A DNA stretch of 64,000 bases. It comes from Picosynechococcus sp. PCC 7002. Lineage in GTDB: Bacteria > Cyanobacteriota > Cyanobacteriia > Cyanobacteriales > MRBY01. The translations under genes and the position numbers were made by a program. The notes under the pieces were generated by a model, which was not told where the DNA came from, did no database searches, and saw only the letters and a list, made by a program, of their open reading frames with translations. Each line of letters begins with the position of its first letter. Position 1 is the first letter of the stretch. Shown piece by piece: positions 1-9,150 of the stretch. The stretch is taken from contig NZ_CAWLFA010000001.1 in assembly GCF_963860125.1 (NCBI RefSeq), forward strand, positions 930,001 to 994,000. Reading direction: 5' to 3'.

Positions 1-89
1 CCAATGTTGACCAAACCGTTTTCGGGGGCGCATCGTTTTGTCTCTCTCCATCCAGGGGCAGGGGTTTATTTTACAAGCATTTTCTACCC

Positions 90-680
90 CTAAATTTTTT
101 CCCCACTCAAGATAAACATCGGGTCTACCGCCGCAAACACCTGGCGCATTCCCTGGGTTTCTAAACGGTTAATTGCCGCCTGGACCACTTCCACATTCCG
201 GGCCTGCAGTTCCGAAAAACCCTCCGAAAGCTGATAAAGCTGCTCCAAGTTAGTCGCCATCGCCACCGCTCGGCCCCCTTGCCGTAAGCATTGCCAAGCC
301 TCACTCAACAGAACTTTGATCGGTTTGCCACCCCCAAGACAAATCCGATCCGGCTTCGTGGCAATCTGGGCAAAACATTCCGGTGCATTCCCCTCAATCA
401 CCGTAATATTGTCGGTTTGAAAATGTGCACAATTGCGACGCACTAAATCCGCGACCTCCTCATCCCGTTCAACGGCGATCACCTGGGCTTGGGGGCATAA
501 AAGGGCGATCTCAACGGAAATTGTCCCCGTCCCGGCCCCAATATCCCAGAGTACAGAATCCGCCTCCATCCGTAGGGCCGAGATAATCAAAAGCCGCGCT
601 TCCCGTTTCGTCAGGGGAATGCCCGGTAAACGTTTAAATAGGTGATCCGGAATGCCAGGGGTCTGGTAATGCCAAGCCAT
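90..680 (-). CDS. cbiT: Precorrin-6Y/cobalt-precorrin C15-methyltransferase (decarboxylating subunit), CbiT family
   Basis: SAM-dependent methyltransferase of corrin-ring synthesis (cobalamin pathway), methylating C15 and decarboxylating the C12 acetate in the CbiT family. The glycine-rich SAM motif DIGAGTGTISVEIA is visible, followed by an acidic strand end (AVERDE) and the CLGGGKP loop typical of CbiT. The frame stays open to an upstream ATG at 722, but the Met at 680 begins the conserved part (MAWHYQTPGIPD) and avoids a 20-bp overlap with the stop of the upstream hydrolase gene, so I prefer it. About 196 residues, the usual size for stand-alone CbiT. It follows the iminopeptidase gene on the same strand. 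Family assignment is firm; the start is an inference. Confidence 0.85.
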   Translation of the reverse strand: MAWHYQTPGIPDHLFKRLPGIPLTKREARLLIISALRMEADSVLWDIGAGTGTISVEIALLCPQAQVIAVERDEEVADLVRRNCAHFQTDNITVIEGNAPECFAQIATKPDRICLGGGKPIKVLLSEAWQCLRQGGRAVAMATNLEQLYQLSEGFSELQARNVEVVQAAINRLETQGMRQVFAAVDPMFILSGEKI

Positions 681-702
681 AAGTGCTGCTAAAAAATAAA
701 AA

Positions 703-1650
703 CTATAGGGTTGCAAACGCATCCGTTGCGTTCAATAATTCCGTTTGAATGCCCGGTTCAAAGGCCGAGTGACCTGCCTCCGGGACAAGGACAAACTTTG
801 CCTCCGGCCAGGCTTGATGGAGTTCCCAGGCACTGGTCATCGGACAAACCACATCATAGCGACCCTGGACAATGACCGCTGGTAAATGACGGATGCGATC
901 AATGTTTTCGAGGAGTTGATTTTCTGTGGTAAAAAAACCTTTATTCACGAAATAATGACATTCAATCCGGGCAAAGGCTTCGGCAAATTCTGGGCGTGCA
1001 AAACTCACTTTACTGGCCGCCGATGGGATTAATCGACTGGTGCTACCTTCCCACACAGACCAGGCCTGGGCTGCTTCTAGGCGAATGTGAGGATCGGGAC
1101 TGGTTAAACGTTTGTAATAGGCACTGACGAGATCGTGACGTTCTTTGGGGGGAATCGGTTTGAGGTAACTTTCCCAGGCATCGGGGAAAATTTCGCTGGC
1201 CCCGTACTGATAGAACCACTGAATTTCTTTTTGACGGAGCATAAAAATTCCCCGCAGGATCAGACCAAGGCAACGGTCTGGGTGGGTTTGGCTATAGGCG
1301 AGGGCGAGGGTACTGCCCCAACTGCCGCCAAAGATAAACCATTGGTCAATGGCGAGATGGTCGCGGATTTTTTCGATATCTGCAACGAGATCCCAGGTGG
1401 TATTTTCCCGTAATTCTGCCCTGGGGGTACTCTGGCCTGCGCCCCGCTGGTCAAACAGGATAATGCGCCATTGTTGCGGATCAAAAAATTGGCGATAGAT
1501 CGGGGGACAGCCCCCCCCAGGGCCACCGTGGATGAAGACGACGGGTTTACCATCTGGATTGCCGGATTCTTCGTAATAGAGGGTGTGGAGCTCAGAAACA
1601 GGGAGTTTGTCACTGTGGTAGGGCTGGAGAGGGGGATAGAGGTTGCGCAT
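703..1650 (-). CDS. pip: Prolyl iminopeptidase (alpha/beta hydrolase, peptidase S33)
   Basis: Cytoplasmic exopeptidase predicted to release N-terminal proline from peptides. The 315-residue length is normal for bacterial Pip. Visible are the oxyanion motif HGGPGGG near residue 41, the nucleophile elbow GGSWGS (Ser near 110), the acid in GRYDVVCP and the catalytic His in EAGHSAFEPG near the C-terminus. The N-terminus LYPPLQPYHS resembles other Pip proteins, which supports this start. It lies 72 bp downstream of the hybrid kinase gene and ends just before cbiT on the same strand; no functional link to either is evident. Other S33 hydrolases are possible, but the GGPGGG and family-wide sequence pattern fit Pip well. 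Confidence 0.88.
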   Translation of the reverse strand: MRNLYPPLQPYHSDKLPVSELHTLYYEESGNPDGKPVVFIHGGPGGGCPPIYRQFFDPQQWRIILFDQRGAGQSTPRAELRENTTWDLVADIEKIRDHLAIDQWFIFGGSWGSTLALAYSQTHPDRCLGLILRGIFMLRQKEIQWFYQYGASEIFPDAWESYLKPIPPKERHDLVSAYYKRLTSPDPHIRLEAAQAWSVWEGSTSRLIPSAASKVSFARPEFAEAFARIECHYFVNKGFFTTENQLLENIDRIRHLPAVIVQGRYDVVCPMTSAWELHQAWPEAKFVLVPEAGHSAFEPGIQTELLNATDAFATL

Positions 1651-1722
1651 GGCCGAGGTGAAGGGGTGGGCGTAGTTGAATCGTGCCAGAAACAGCAGGC
1701 GATCGCCAATGGGTTGGCTGTC

Positions 1723-4005
1723 CTAGAGGGTGCTGGCGAGATAGTGACGGGTGACGTAATGGTTCACCATATCAATCAGTTTTTCACTGTGGATCGGCTT
1801 GGGTAGGTAATCTTGGAAACCATGTTTTTGGAGTTTTTGCCACTGGTCATCGCTGAGGCGATCGCCCGTCAAAAGCGTGGGAATTTGTTGGGTTTGGGGA
1901 GCCATTTTGAGGCTATCAATAATGTCTTCAATTTGAATTTTATGTTGGTGGGCATCGAGAATCACTAAAATCGGCTGGAGAGCACTAATCTGACGGCTGG
2001 CAATTTCGCTATCGATCAGCCAAATCACTTGGTAGTTCGTCGCCGTTAACAACTCACAAATCAAGGTCGCCATTTCTTCATCTTGGGAAACCAGCACAAT
2101 GGTGCCGCCCTGGTTACCGCCCACACTCCCCTTACCCACGGGGTGAAGATTGCGGGGCACTTGATTGGGGATGCGGACGGTGAAGATGGAGCCTTTTTTT
2201 GGCGTGGAGGTGACGTGGATTTGTCCCTGGTGAATTTCGACGAGCTGTTTGACGAGGGCTAAACCAAACCCTGCCCCATCGTAGCGACGACTCATGGAAG
2301 GTTCGAGTTGCTGGAACTGCTCAAACAGGAGGGGAATTTGCTGGGGAGGGATGCCAATGCCCGTGTCTTTGACCTGGAAGCTGACATCTTTTTGTTTTTC
2401 GCGCCAAATGCTGAAGGTGACTTCGCCACCGTGGGAGGTAAATTTAATCGCATTGGACAGGAGGTGACTGAGGATTTTTTCCAGGCGAATTGGGTCGGCG
2501 TAAAAGGAATCTTGTTCTGGTTCTAGTTGATTGATGAATTTAAGGTTGATCCCCTGGCGATCGCCTAATTCTTGGAACCCATTGAGGACGCGATAACACA
2601 ATTGTTTGAGGGAAAATTTCTGTAAATCCAACACGGAACGGGCCGCTTCTGTTTGGGAAAAATCAAGAATATCCTGGAGCAAATTACGCAGGCGAGTGCC
2701 GCTTTCATGGATGGTTTGGAGATAGACGCGCTGTTTTTCGGGGGAGAGCTTTTTCGGATTGTCGTCGGCTGTCCAATAGCTGAGGGTATTCGAGAGGCCA
2801 ATGATCGACGTGAGCGGGGTCAAAAGCTCGTGGCTCATGATGTGGATAAATTCTTTTTTTGATTGGCTGGCCACTTGGGCAGAAAGGAGGGCATCTTCTA
2901 GTTCCCGGGCGCGGCGTTGGGCGAGGGTTTCAAGGCTGGTTTTTTGTTCTTGCAATTGCTGGTAAGAACGGGCTTGGAGGATGGCGATCGCCAAATATTC
3001 CGCCACATGGGATAGAAAGGTAATTTCATTTTTGCGCCAGCGGCGGGGGCCGTGGCACTGGTGGGCGATGAGCAAACCCCAGAGACGCTGTTCGACGATG
3101 AGGGGCACCACCAACTTCGCCTTGACCTGCATCCCTTGGAGTTGTTGTTTAAAACAGGGACTGAGGTTCGGTTGTGTCTCAATATCATTCACCGCTAGAT
3201 GCTTACCTTCAAGATAGGCATCCTTGATCAGTTCATTGTTCGTCAGACATTCATCTTGGTCAAAATGCAGGAGGGAAGTGACTTTGTCTGAGGACACCAC
3301 TTCAAAGGTGACTCGATTGACGAATTTCTCTGGCTTCGCCGTCGGTAAATCGAGCTGATAAACCAGCAGCCGATCAACCCGCAATAAGCGCTGGGCCTGT
3401 TCGAGGGCCATGCGTACCGTCACCATCAGATCTTGGTTTTGGTAGATGCGGTGGGTGACATTATTGAGGATTTTTTCTTGCTCTAGGCGCTGACTCAGCA
3501 ACATATTGAGGGGCTGGTTTGGCACCACAACCTCATCCGGCGCTGTTTCTTGAATAGTCGGCGATCGCACAATCTCCAAGAGGCCCACCATCAGATCCGG
3601 CGGAATCGCAGAGCGTTGGGGCAAAATCTTTTTTCGCAGGGCCTTCAATTGGGGAAAGTCCACTTGACTACCGAGGAGGGTCGCAATCAGGGGGGCGATC
3701 GCCTGGGGATCGAACACCATAGAAATTTCATACTGTTCCCCTGGGGCTGACAGCGTATCCGGAGTAACTGCGGCGGGATCAATAGCCTTCGCCCACAGCA
3801 GGGCCGTAAAATCCGTTTCGATGAGGAGGTGAAAAACGTCGTAGTCGAGGGCCAACCCTGCCTCTTGTAACTGGGCACCACTGATGTATAGGCGATCCTG
3901 GGGGTCGATGCCAATGCCAAACCGCCGCCAAAGATGACACAGCTGTTGCAGCACATTCCAGGGGGCAGTCCAAGCAATATCGGGGGTAATGGCGTTAAGA
4001 ATCAT
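1723..4005 (-). CDS. Hybrid sensor histidine kinase: N-terminal domain, GAF, HisKA, HATPase, receiver
   Basis: A 760-residue soluble two-component sensor with no membrane segment. Order: an unrecognised N-terminal region (1-170), a GAF domain of the phytochrome-related type (about 184-345, with DRLLVYQLD and ANLVVP-like KAKLVVPL), a coiled coil (345-385), HisKA with His392 in IMSHELLTPL, HATPase_c (about 500-615, N box LLSNAIKF, G boxes DTGIGIP and GAGFGLAL), and a C-terminal receiver (635-755) with Asp684 and Lys736. A Cys lies in SPCF near residue 284, near where cyanobacteriochromes carry Cys-His, but the next residue is Phe, so bilin binding is doubtful. The ligand is unknown. No dedicated response regulator is adjacent. 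Confidence 0.85.
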   Translation of the reverse strand: MILNAITPDIAWTAPWNVLQQLCHLWRRFGIGIDPQDRLYISGAQLQEAGLALDYDVFHLLIETDFTALLWAKAIDPAAVTPDTLSAPGEQYEISMVFDPQAIAPLIATLLGSQVDFPQLKALRKKILPQRSAIPPDLMVGLLEIVRSPTIQETAPDEVVVPNQPLNMLLSQRLEQEKILNNVTHRIYQNQDLMVTVRMALEQAQRLLRVDRLLVYQLDLPTAKPEKFVNRVTFEVVSSDKVTSLLHFDQDECLTNNELIKDAYLEGKHLAVNDIETQPNLSPCFKQQLQGMQVKAKLVVPLIVEQRLWGLLIAHQCHGPRRWRKNEITFLSHVAEYLAIAILQARSYQQLQEQKTSLETLAQRRARELEDALLSAQVASQSKKEFIHIMSHELLTPLTSIIGLSNTLSYWTADDNPKKLSPEKQRVYLQTIHESGTRLRNLLQDILDFSQTEAARSVLDLQKFSLKQLCYRVLNGFQELGDRQGINLKFINQLEPEQDSFYADPIRLEKILSHLLSNAIKFTSHGGEVTFSIWREKQKDVSFQVKDTGIGIPPQQIPLLFEQFQQLEPSMSRRYDGAGFGLALVKQLVEIHQGQIHVTSTPKKGSIFTVRIPNQVPRNLHPVGKGSVGGNQGGTIVLVSQDEEMATLICELLTATNYQVIWLIDSEIASRQISALQPILVILDAHQHKIQIEDIIDSLKMAPQTQQIPTLLTGDRLSDDQWQKLQKHGFQDYLPKPIHSEKLIDMVNHYVTRHYLASTL

Positions 4006-4268
4006 GAATTACGTCAAGAGACCAATCAGACAGACCTCGTTGCTGTCTAGCATGGCCCTAATTTTTGGCGGGAGCTTTAGATCTAAGCTTTTCTAAAGAA
4101 AGTTTATGGCAAGCTGAGGGGTTGCCGAAAGAATCTTCTTGTCTTGAAACGAAACGTGTCAAGGGCAGAGGATGATCAAGCCTGACTTGGCGACAGGTAT
4201 TTTTTCGGTAGGATGATATCATACAAGGCTTTTGCCTTCCTTTCGCGCTCCTATTGTAGGTTTCGCCG

Positions 4269-4976
4269 ATGTTCTATAGTTTTCAAAACCGCATCTCTGT
4301 CCCAGGGATTTCCCCATTGGCCCTGGGTTTCGCCTCTAGATCTTGTTTGGGTCTGGTGGGCTTAGTTGGACTATTAAGCTTGACGCTCCCCCAGGCGATC
4401 GCCCAAGCACCGCCCCAACTGACCTGTGATTATGCCGAGCCTCCCCAAGACCCAGCGATCACCCCAGAAATGTCTTGTATGCTCCGTTTTGATGCCATTG
4501 AAATTAATGGCCTAGAACCCTTAAGTTCCGGCCAACCCCCCAGCCGTTATTCTTGGTTTATGCGCCAAGCCGAAGACCGCACCGAATTACTAATTCCTTT
4601 GTTATTTAGGCAAAGTCCCACCCCCAGCACTTTGGATCTTTTGGTACTTGGTCAAAATGATGTGGCGGTAGCCCCTCTATTTAATCTGCGTATTTCCCAA
4701 CAGGATTGGCAACGGAACCCCAATATCAAACAGTGGGCCAGTTATTATCCCGAAGTAGATGTCCTCCTGAACCTCAGTCAGCCCGTGGCGAGTAACGAAG
4801 CTGCAACATCGCCAGCATCGCCAACCCCAGAGACAATCACGCCACCCCCAAGCCTAGATACGACCCCAACCCCAAGCGAAGGGTTAGTTCCCGATGCGGG
4901 GATTCCTGCTTTACCTAGCATTCCTACCCTACCAGACGTGGAAAATGTGAGCCCCCCAGCAACCACAGCACCATAA
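4269..4976 (+). CDS. Secreted Pro/Thr-rich protein, function unknown
   Basis: I do not recognise this 235-residue protein. It has a long N-terminal region ending in a hydrophobic stretch (GLVGLVGLLSLTL) and an AIAQA-type signal peptidase site near residue 46, so it is probably exported. The middle (50-160) contains two Cys (LTCDYAE and MSCMLRF) and looks folded. The last 70 residues are a low-complexity tail rich in Pro, Thr, Ser and Ala, like a periplasmic or wall-spanning linker. An AGG-containing site about 8 nt before the ATG may be its ribosome binding site. It stands alone between the divergent kinase gene and convergent ftsH, and ends at a shared hairpin terminator. Confidence 0.75.
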   Translation: MFYSFQNRISVPGISPLALGFASRSCLGLVGLVGLLSLTLPQAIAQAPPQLTCDYAEPPQDPAITPEMSCMLRFDAIEINGLEPLSSGQPPSRYSWFMRQAEDRTELLIPLLFRQSPTPSTLDLLVLGQNDVAVAPLFNLRISQQDWQRNPNIKQWASYYPEVDVLLNLSQPVASNEAATSPASPTPETITPPPSLDTTPTPSEGLVPDAGIPALPSIPTLPDVENVSPPATTAP

Positions 4977-5021
4977 AAAAGTTCCCATGACCCTTGGAAA
5001 AGCCATAGGAAACTATTTTTT
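4974..5021. terminator. Bidirectional hairpin terminator between the Pro-rich protein gene and ftsH
   Basis: An imperfect inverted repeat (left arm 4980-4989, right arm 5004-5014) sits between convergent genes. It is preceded by a run of A (which gives a U run on the minus strand) and followed by a run of T on the plus strand, so it can serve both genes. Confidence 0.6.
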
Positions 5022-5062
5022 ATTTCTAAGTTACTAATCAGGCAACATTCAAGGTTTGGGGC

Positions 5063-6940
5063 CTAGGCTGAAGCTGAAACTTCTGGCTTAACGGCTTGGT
5101 TCAAAAGTTCCTGGAGTTCATCGCCTTCAATGACCTCTGTATCGAGGATTTTTTGGGAGATGGTTTCGAGTAAATTTCGGTTGGCCCGCAAAATGGCGAT
5201 CGCCTGATCATGGGCAGTCTCGACAATTTCTTTCACCTCTGCATCGATGGCCTGGGCTGTCTCATCGCTGACCATGCGCCGGGGATTCATCATACTTTCA
5301 CCGAGGAAATTATTTTGGGAACCCCGTTCATAGGCGAGGGGGCCGAGGACTTTGCTCATGCCGTAGGTGGTGACCATCCGTTCGGCGAGATCCGTGGCCC
5401 GTTGCAGATCGTTGGCGGCACCTGTGGTGATCGAACCAAAAACAATTTCTTCTGCGGAACGGCCTCCGAGTAGGGTGGCAATCTGGTCACGCATTTCCCG
5501 CTCATCCATCAAGAAACGGTCTTCTGTAGGCATTTGTAGGGTATAACCCAAGGCTGCCATTCCACGCGGCACAATGGAAATCTTGGCAACTCGGCCTCCC
5601 CCAGGCAACAAAGCACCAACAAGGGCATGACCGACTTCGTGATAGGCGACAATTTTCTTTTCTTTATCCGACAAAACCCGGCTTTTTTTCTCCAGGCCAG
5701 CGACAACCCGCTCAATTGCTTCCGAAAAATCCGCTTGGGTTACCTTATCACGCTTATTACGAGCCGCTAGCAAAGCTGCTTCGTTAACAAGGTTCGCCAA
5801 GTCAGCCCCCGCAAATCCAGGGGTACGGGTCGCAATTTCTTTTAAATTAACTTCATTGTCGAGTTGGACTTTGTTGGCGTAGATTTCAAGGATTTTTAGA
5901 CGTCCGCCGAGATCCGGGCGATCCACCAAGACTTGACGGTCAAACCGTCCTGGGCGGAGCAGGGCAGGATCAAGGGTTTCGGGGCGGTTCGTTGCAGCTA
6001 GGACAATCACGGTGGCATCGCCCGCCGAAAAACCGTCCATTTCGGTTAAAAGCTGGTTGAGGGTTTGCTCCCGTTCGTCATTGCCCCCCATCATGCCGCC
6101 ACTGGCCCGGGATTTGCCGATGGCATCTAATTCATCGATAAAGATAATACAAGGGGCTTTTTTCTTGGCTTGTTCAAAGAGATCCCGTACCCGGGCGGCA
6201 CCGGCACCGACAAAGAGTTCAACAAATTCCGAACCCGAAATACTAAAGAATGGTACGCCAGCTTCACCAGCAACGGCCTTCGCCATGAGGGTTTTTCCGG
6301 TTCCCGGAGGGCCAACCAGTAATACCCCTTTGGGAATTTTGGCACCGATCGCCGTGTAGCGTTGGGGGGTTTTTAGAAATTCAACAATTTCCGTGAGTTC
6401 GGTTTTGGCTTCCTCGACACCAGCTACGTCATCAAAGGTGATTTTTGTGGCTTCTTCCTCAACGTAGACTTTTGCTTTGCTGCGGGTAAAGGAGAGTGCT
6501 CCCCCGGCTCCCCCGGCACCGCCAGCACTGCGCCCAATGAAAAATTGCCAGATTAAGACAAAAATAATCGGCGGGATCACCCAACCCAAGATATTGCCAA
6601 AGAAATTATTTTTTGGGGGAGGTGCGGCAAATTCAACGCCACTGGCTTCGAGACGCTTGGGCAAATCTAGGTCAAAAATGGGGGTGGTGCGGAGGATTGT
6701 GCCCTGTTGTTCTTCGCCTTCGGCTTTGAGTTGGTAACGGATTTCGCGATCGCCAACGGAAGCGCGGGCCACCTGACCATCTTCTACCTGATTGATGAAG
6801 AGACTGTAGGGCACCTGAGGGGTCGGATTACCAAACAAATTGGGGAAAAAGGCATTCACCAGGAAAAAAAGTCCCGTCAGCCACAACAAAATGGAGCCAA
6901 TTTGCCTCGTCCGAGAGGGGGGTTTATCTTTGATGCTCAT
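5063..6940 (-). CDS. ftsH: ATP-dependent zinc metalloprotease FtsH
   Basis: Membrane-anchored AAA+ protease for quality control of thylakoid and plasma membrane proteins. The 625 residues match the family. Two membrane segments are visible (about 15-33 and 118-136), flanking the small periplasmic or lumenal domain. Then come Walker A GPPGTGKT (210-217), Walker B IIFIDELDAIG (265-275), the second region of homology with TNRP...RPGRFDR (318-335), and the zinc motif HEVGH (434-438). Cyanobacteria carry several FtsH paralogues that work as homo- or hetero-hexamers; I cannot say which one this is from sequence alone. Two Gly/Ala-rich stretches after the second membrane segment may be a linker. A palindrome of the NtcA type lies just upstream. 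Confidence 0.95.
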   Translation of the reverse strand: MSIKDKPPSRTRQIGSILLWLTGLFFLVNAFFPNLFGNPTPQVPYSLFINQVEDGQVARASVGDREIRYQLKAEGEEQQGTILRTTPIFDLDLPKRLEASGVEFAAPPPKNNFFGNILGWVIPPIIFVLIWQFFIGRSAGGAGGAGGALSFTRSKAKVYVEEEATKITFDDVAGVEEAKTELTEIVEFLKTPQRYTAIGAKIPKGVLLVGPPGTGKTLMAKAVAGEAGVPFFSISGSEFVELFVGAGAARVRDLFEQAKKKAPCIIFIDELDAIGKSRASGGMMGGNDEREQTLNQLLTEMDGFSAGDATVIVLAATNRPETLDPALLRPGRFDRQVLVDRPDLGGRLKILEIYANKVQLDNEVNLKEIATRTPGFAGADLANLVNEAALLAARNKRDKVTQADFSEAIERVVAGLEKKSRVLSDKEKKIVAYHEVGHALVGALLPGGGRVAKISIVPRGMAALGYTLQMPTEDRFLMDEREMRDQIATLLGGRSAEEIVFGSITTGAANDLQRATDLAERMVTTYGMSKVLGPLAYERGSQNNFLGESMMNPRRMVSDETAQAIDAEVKEIVETAHDQAIAILRANRNLLETISQKILDTEVIEGDELQELLNQAVKPEVSASA

Positions 6941-6978
6941 AGCAATGTTGTCCGCAGAAAGCTTTGTATTCCCCCATT

Positions 6979-6992
6979 GTAAAGATCGTTAC
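6979..6992. promoter_or_regulatory. NtcA-type palindrome GTA-N8-TAC upstream of ftsH
   Basis: The sequence reads GTA, eight bases, TAC, within a longer inverted repeat TGTAA-N6-TTACA. It ends 39 bp before the ftsH start codon. GTA-N8-TAC is the core recognised by the nitrogen regulator NtcA. I see no good TAN3T box about 22 bp downstream, so if bound it may not act as a classical activator site. Chance occurrence is possible. Confidence 0.3.
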
Positions 6993-7115
6993 ATTTTTGA
7001 TACAACGCGGTTAACCGAAATCAACGGTTCGGCTTCAGACGAGATCATTTGTGTTAGTGGGCTAGGGCTTGGCCAAGGTATTTAGGCGCTTTAGGGGCGA
7101 TCGCCAAGGCATCTG

Positions 7116-7766
7116 TTACGCGCTACTTTCTTCTTTTTTATGCAAAAGAAAACGGTAGACCGGTTCGCCTTTATTGGCCGTGGCGACTTCCCGCTCCGTC
7201 GGCACTGGAAAAATATTCTCCTTTAGCCAAAACGAATCATGGGCGAGGACAAATTTTTCATGCTCCAGAAATTTTTCTCTCATTTCTAAAGCAACTTCTT
7301 CAACATCCGACTGACAAAACAAAACCAGCTTTTGGGGTGTATGTTTCGCCAGAATGTCAACTAGATCTGGTTGCACAACCCGGCGTTTGTGGTGCTTTTT
7401 CTTAAACCAAGGATCAGGAAATTGAATCGTGATCCAAGTCAAAGTTTCCGTCGGCAAGGAGTCCAACAGCACCTGGAGAGAGGTATTAATATTCGCAAAA
7501 ACGTAGTGAAGATTTTTTAGCCCCAGTTGATCCCGGATTTCGTTGGCATCGTCCACGAGGGGTTCGCGAATTTCTACCCCAACAAAATTACGCTCTGGAA
7601 ACCGTTGGGCCATCTCTAAAATAAACCGCCCCCGCGCACAACCAATATCGAGGTGTAAAGGAGCCGTTAGATCAGCAAAAAGATCTGACCAATCTGGCAT
7701 CTGAAACACCTGTTGATACTTATCGGTTAAGGGATTGACATGCTGTCGAACGCGCGATCGCCCCAC
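7116..7766 (-). CDS. trmB: tRNA (guanine-N7-)-methyltransferase
   Basis: Methylates G46 in the tRNA variable loop using SAM. Visible are the SAM site LDIGCARGRFILEMA, the strand end VGVEIREP, and the TrmB signature FPDPWFKKKHHKRR. The reading frame is open to 7988, but the start is best placed at GTG 7766: the minus strand has AAGGAG seven bases before it, and the protein then begins VGRSRVRQHVNPL, like cyanobacterial TrmB. This gives 216 residues, the family's usual size, and avoids running antisense through the divergent DUF2996 gene. Confident in function and fairly confident in start. Confidence 0.92.
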   Translation of the reverse strand: MGRSRVRQHVNPLTDKYQQVFQMPDWSDLFADLTAPLHLDIGCARGRFILEMAQRFPERNFVGVEIREPLVDDANEIRDQLGLKNLHYVFANINTSLQVLLDSLPTETLTWITIQFPDPWFKKKHHKRRVVQPDLVDILAKHTPQKLVLFCQSDVEEVALEMREKFLEHEKFVLAHDSFWLKENIFPVPTEREVATANKGEPVYRFLLHKKEESSA

Positions 7767-7908
7767 GAACTCACTCCTTAGAAATGTCCAACGAAAAAAT
7801 TTGCCATCCCATTGTGCCACGTCCCCCACGCTAAACTTGGATATGCTTAAATGAAAAAGAGCAAAAACCCTTTGCCTTTCGTGAACCCCCTCAACTTTTC
7901 GGCAGACT

Positions 7909-8346
7909 ATGGCAGAAACCACCGATCCCAAATCCAAAGCAGCCCCCGCCGCGAAAAAAAAGGAAAAGCCCCCCGCAGTAGAAGACAAACCCTTTGCGGA
8001 GTTTATTGAGAATCACTTCCTCCCGGATCTACAAACTGCCCTCAAGGAAAATGGCATTGGGGACATGGGTCTCAAATTTATCGAAACGAATATTCCCATT
8101 AAAGGTTTAGAATCTCAAGCCTGCTGGCAGGTTCAAGGCAGTTGGCTCAACAACAAGCGGCAATTTATTCTTTATTTCATTGATGCAGACATCAAAGGCC
8201 AGAAAGCTTGGTCTTTTGCGACGGATGGCTCCCCCCACAGCACCCTAGAGTCTTTCATGATCGATGAACGCCGTGTGAATCTTCCCTTGATGGTCGGCTA
8301 TGTGCTCCAGCGGCTCAATGGCCAAAAATGGTTGGTTCTCAACTAA
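7909..8346 (+). CDS. DUF2996 family protein (cyanobacteria/plastid)
   Basis: A 145-residue soluble protein. The first 25 residues are charged and Ala/Lys/Pro-rich (likely disordered); the remainder is a compact domain with FAEFIENHFLP and the WQVQGSW and FYF/IDADIKGQKAW patterns I associate with DUF2996, a family of oxygenic phototrophs without an agreed function. The ATG at 7909 is the only in-frame Met before the conserved part. It is divergent from trmB, and larB follows 33 bp downstream on the same strand, so the two may be cotranscribed. The role is unknown. Confidence 0.8.
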   Translation: MAETTDPKSKAAPAAKKKEKPPAVEDKPFAEFIENHFLPDLQTALKENGIGDMGLKFIETNIPIKGLESQACWQVQGSWLNNKRQFILYFIDADIKGQKAWSFATDGSPHSTLESFMIDERRVNLPLMVGYVLQRLNGQKWLVLN

Positions 8347-8379
8347 GGCGCGGCGCAATCTGCACCGACAAGGTTATCC

Positions 8380-9150
8380 ATGAGTGATCCTGAGGCCCTC
8401 AAACAGTTACTCGAAGCGGTGGCCCAGGGGGTAGTTAGTCCCCAAAATGCGCTGACAGAGCTGAAGCATTTGACCTTTGAAGCTGTGGGTGACTTTGCCA
8501 AAATTGACCACCACCGCCAACTGCGCACGGGCTTTCCGGAAGTGATCTGGGGGCCAGGGAAAACGCCGGATCACATTGCCCAAATTATGCAAACGATGGG
8601 CGATCGCCACCCGGTTGTCATGGCTACCCGCATTGATGTGGAGACCTACCACCAACTGCAGCCCAAGGTACATAACCTCACCTATTTCCCCGAAGCCCGC
8701 ATTTGTGCCCTCATCCAGGCACCGCCCCAGGTACGCCATCGGGGTACGATTTCGATCTTGACCGCTGGCACCGCTGATCTCCCCGTAGCCGAAGAAGCGG
8801 CTGTCACCGCAGAATTATCGGGTTTTGCGGTAAATCGCCTTTGGGATGTGGGGGTGGCCGGAATTCATCGCCTTTTAAGTCATCGCCATGTGATCGAGCA
8901 AGCAGACGTTCTGATTACGGTGGCGGGCATGGAGGGCGCTTTGCCTAGCGTGGTGGCAGGTTTGGCCGATTGCCCTGTGATTGCGGTGCCCACCAGTGTT
9001 GGCTATGGAGTGAGTTTTGGGGGCGTTTCTGCTCTCCTGACCATGCTTAATTCCTGTGCGGCGGGCATCGGTGTGATGAATATTGATAATGGCTTTGGGG
9101 CGGCGATCTTGGCGGGACAAATTTTGCGGACGGCGGCAAGGTTACGCTAG
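8380..9150 (+). CDS. larB: Nickel pincer cofactor biosynthesis protein LarB (AIR-carboxylase-like)
   Basis: LarB carboxylates nicotinic acid adenine dinucleotide in the synthesis of the nickel-pincer nucleotide used by lactate racemase and related enzymes. The C-terminal two thirds are PurE-like, with TAGTADLPVAEEAAVTAE, MEGALPSVVAGL and PTSVGYG visible. 256 residues is normal. AAGG six bases before the ATG supports the start. It may be cotranscribed with the DUF2996 gene. No larC, larE or larA is in this window, so the rest of the pathway must be elsewhere or the enzyme works in another context. Its stop codon interlocks with that of the convergent phosphatase gene by 4 bp. Confidence 0.9.
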   Translation: MSDPEALKQLLEAVAQGVVSPQNALTELKHLTFEAVGDFAKIDHHRQLRTGFPEVIWGPGKTPDHIAQIMQTMGDRHPVVMATRIDVETYHQLQPKVHNLTYFPEARICALIQAPPQVRHRGTISILTAGTADLPVAEEAAVTAELSGFAVNRLWDVGVAGIHRLLSHRHVIEQADVLITVAGMEGALPSVVAGLADCPVIAVPTSVGYGVSFGGVSALLTMLNSCAAGIGVMNIDNGFGAAILAGQILRTAARLR

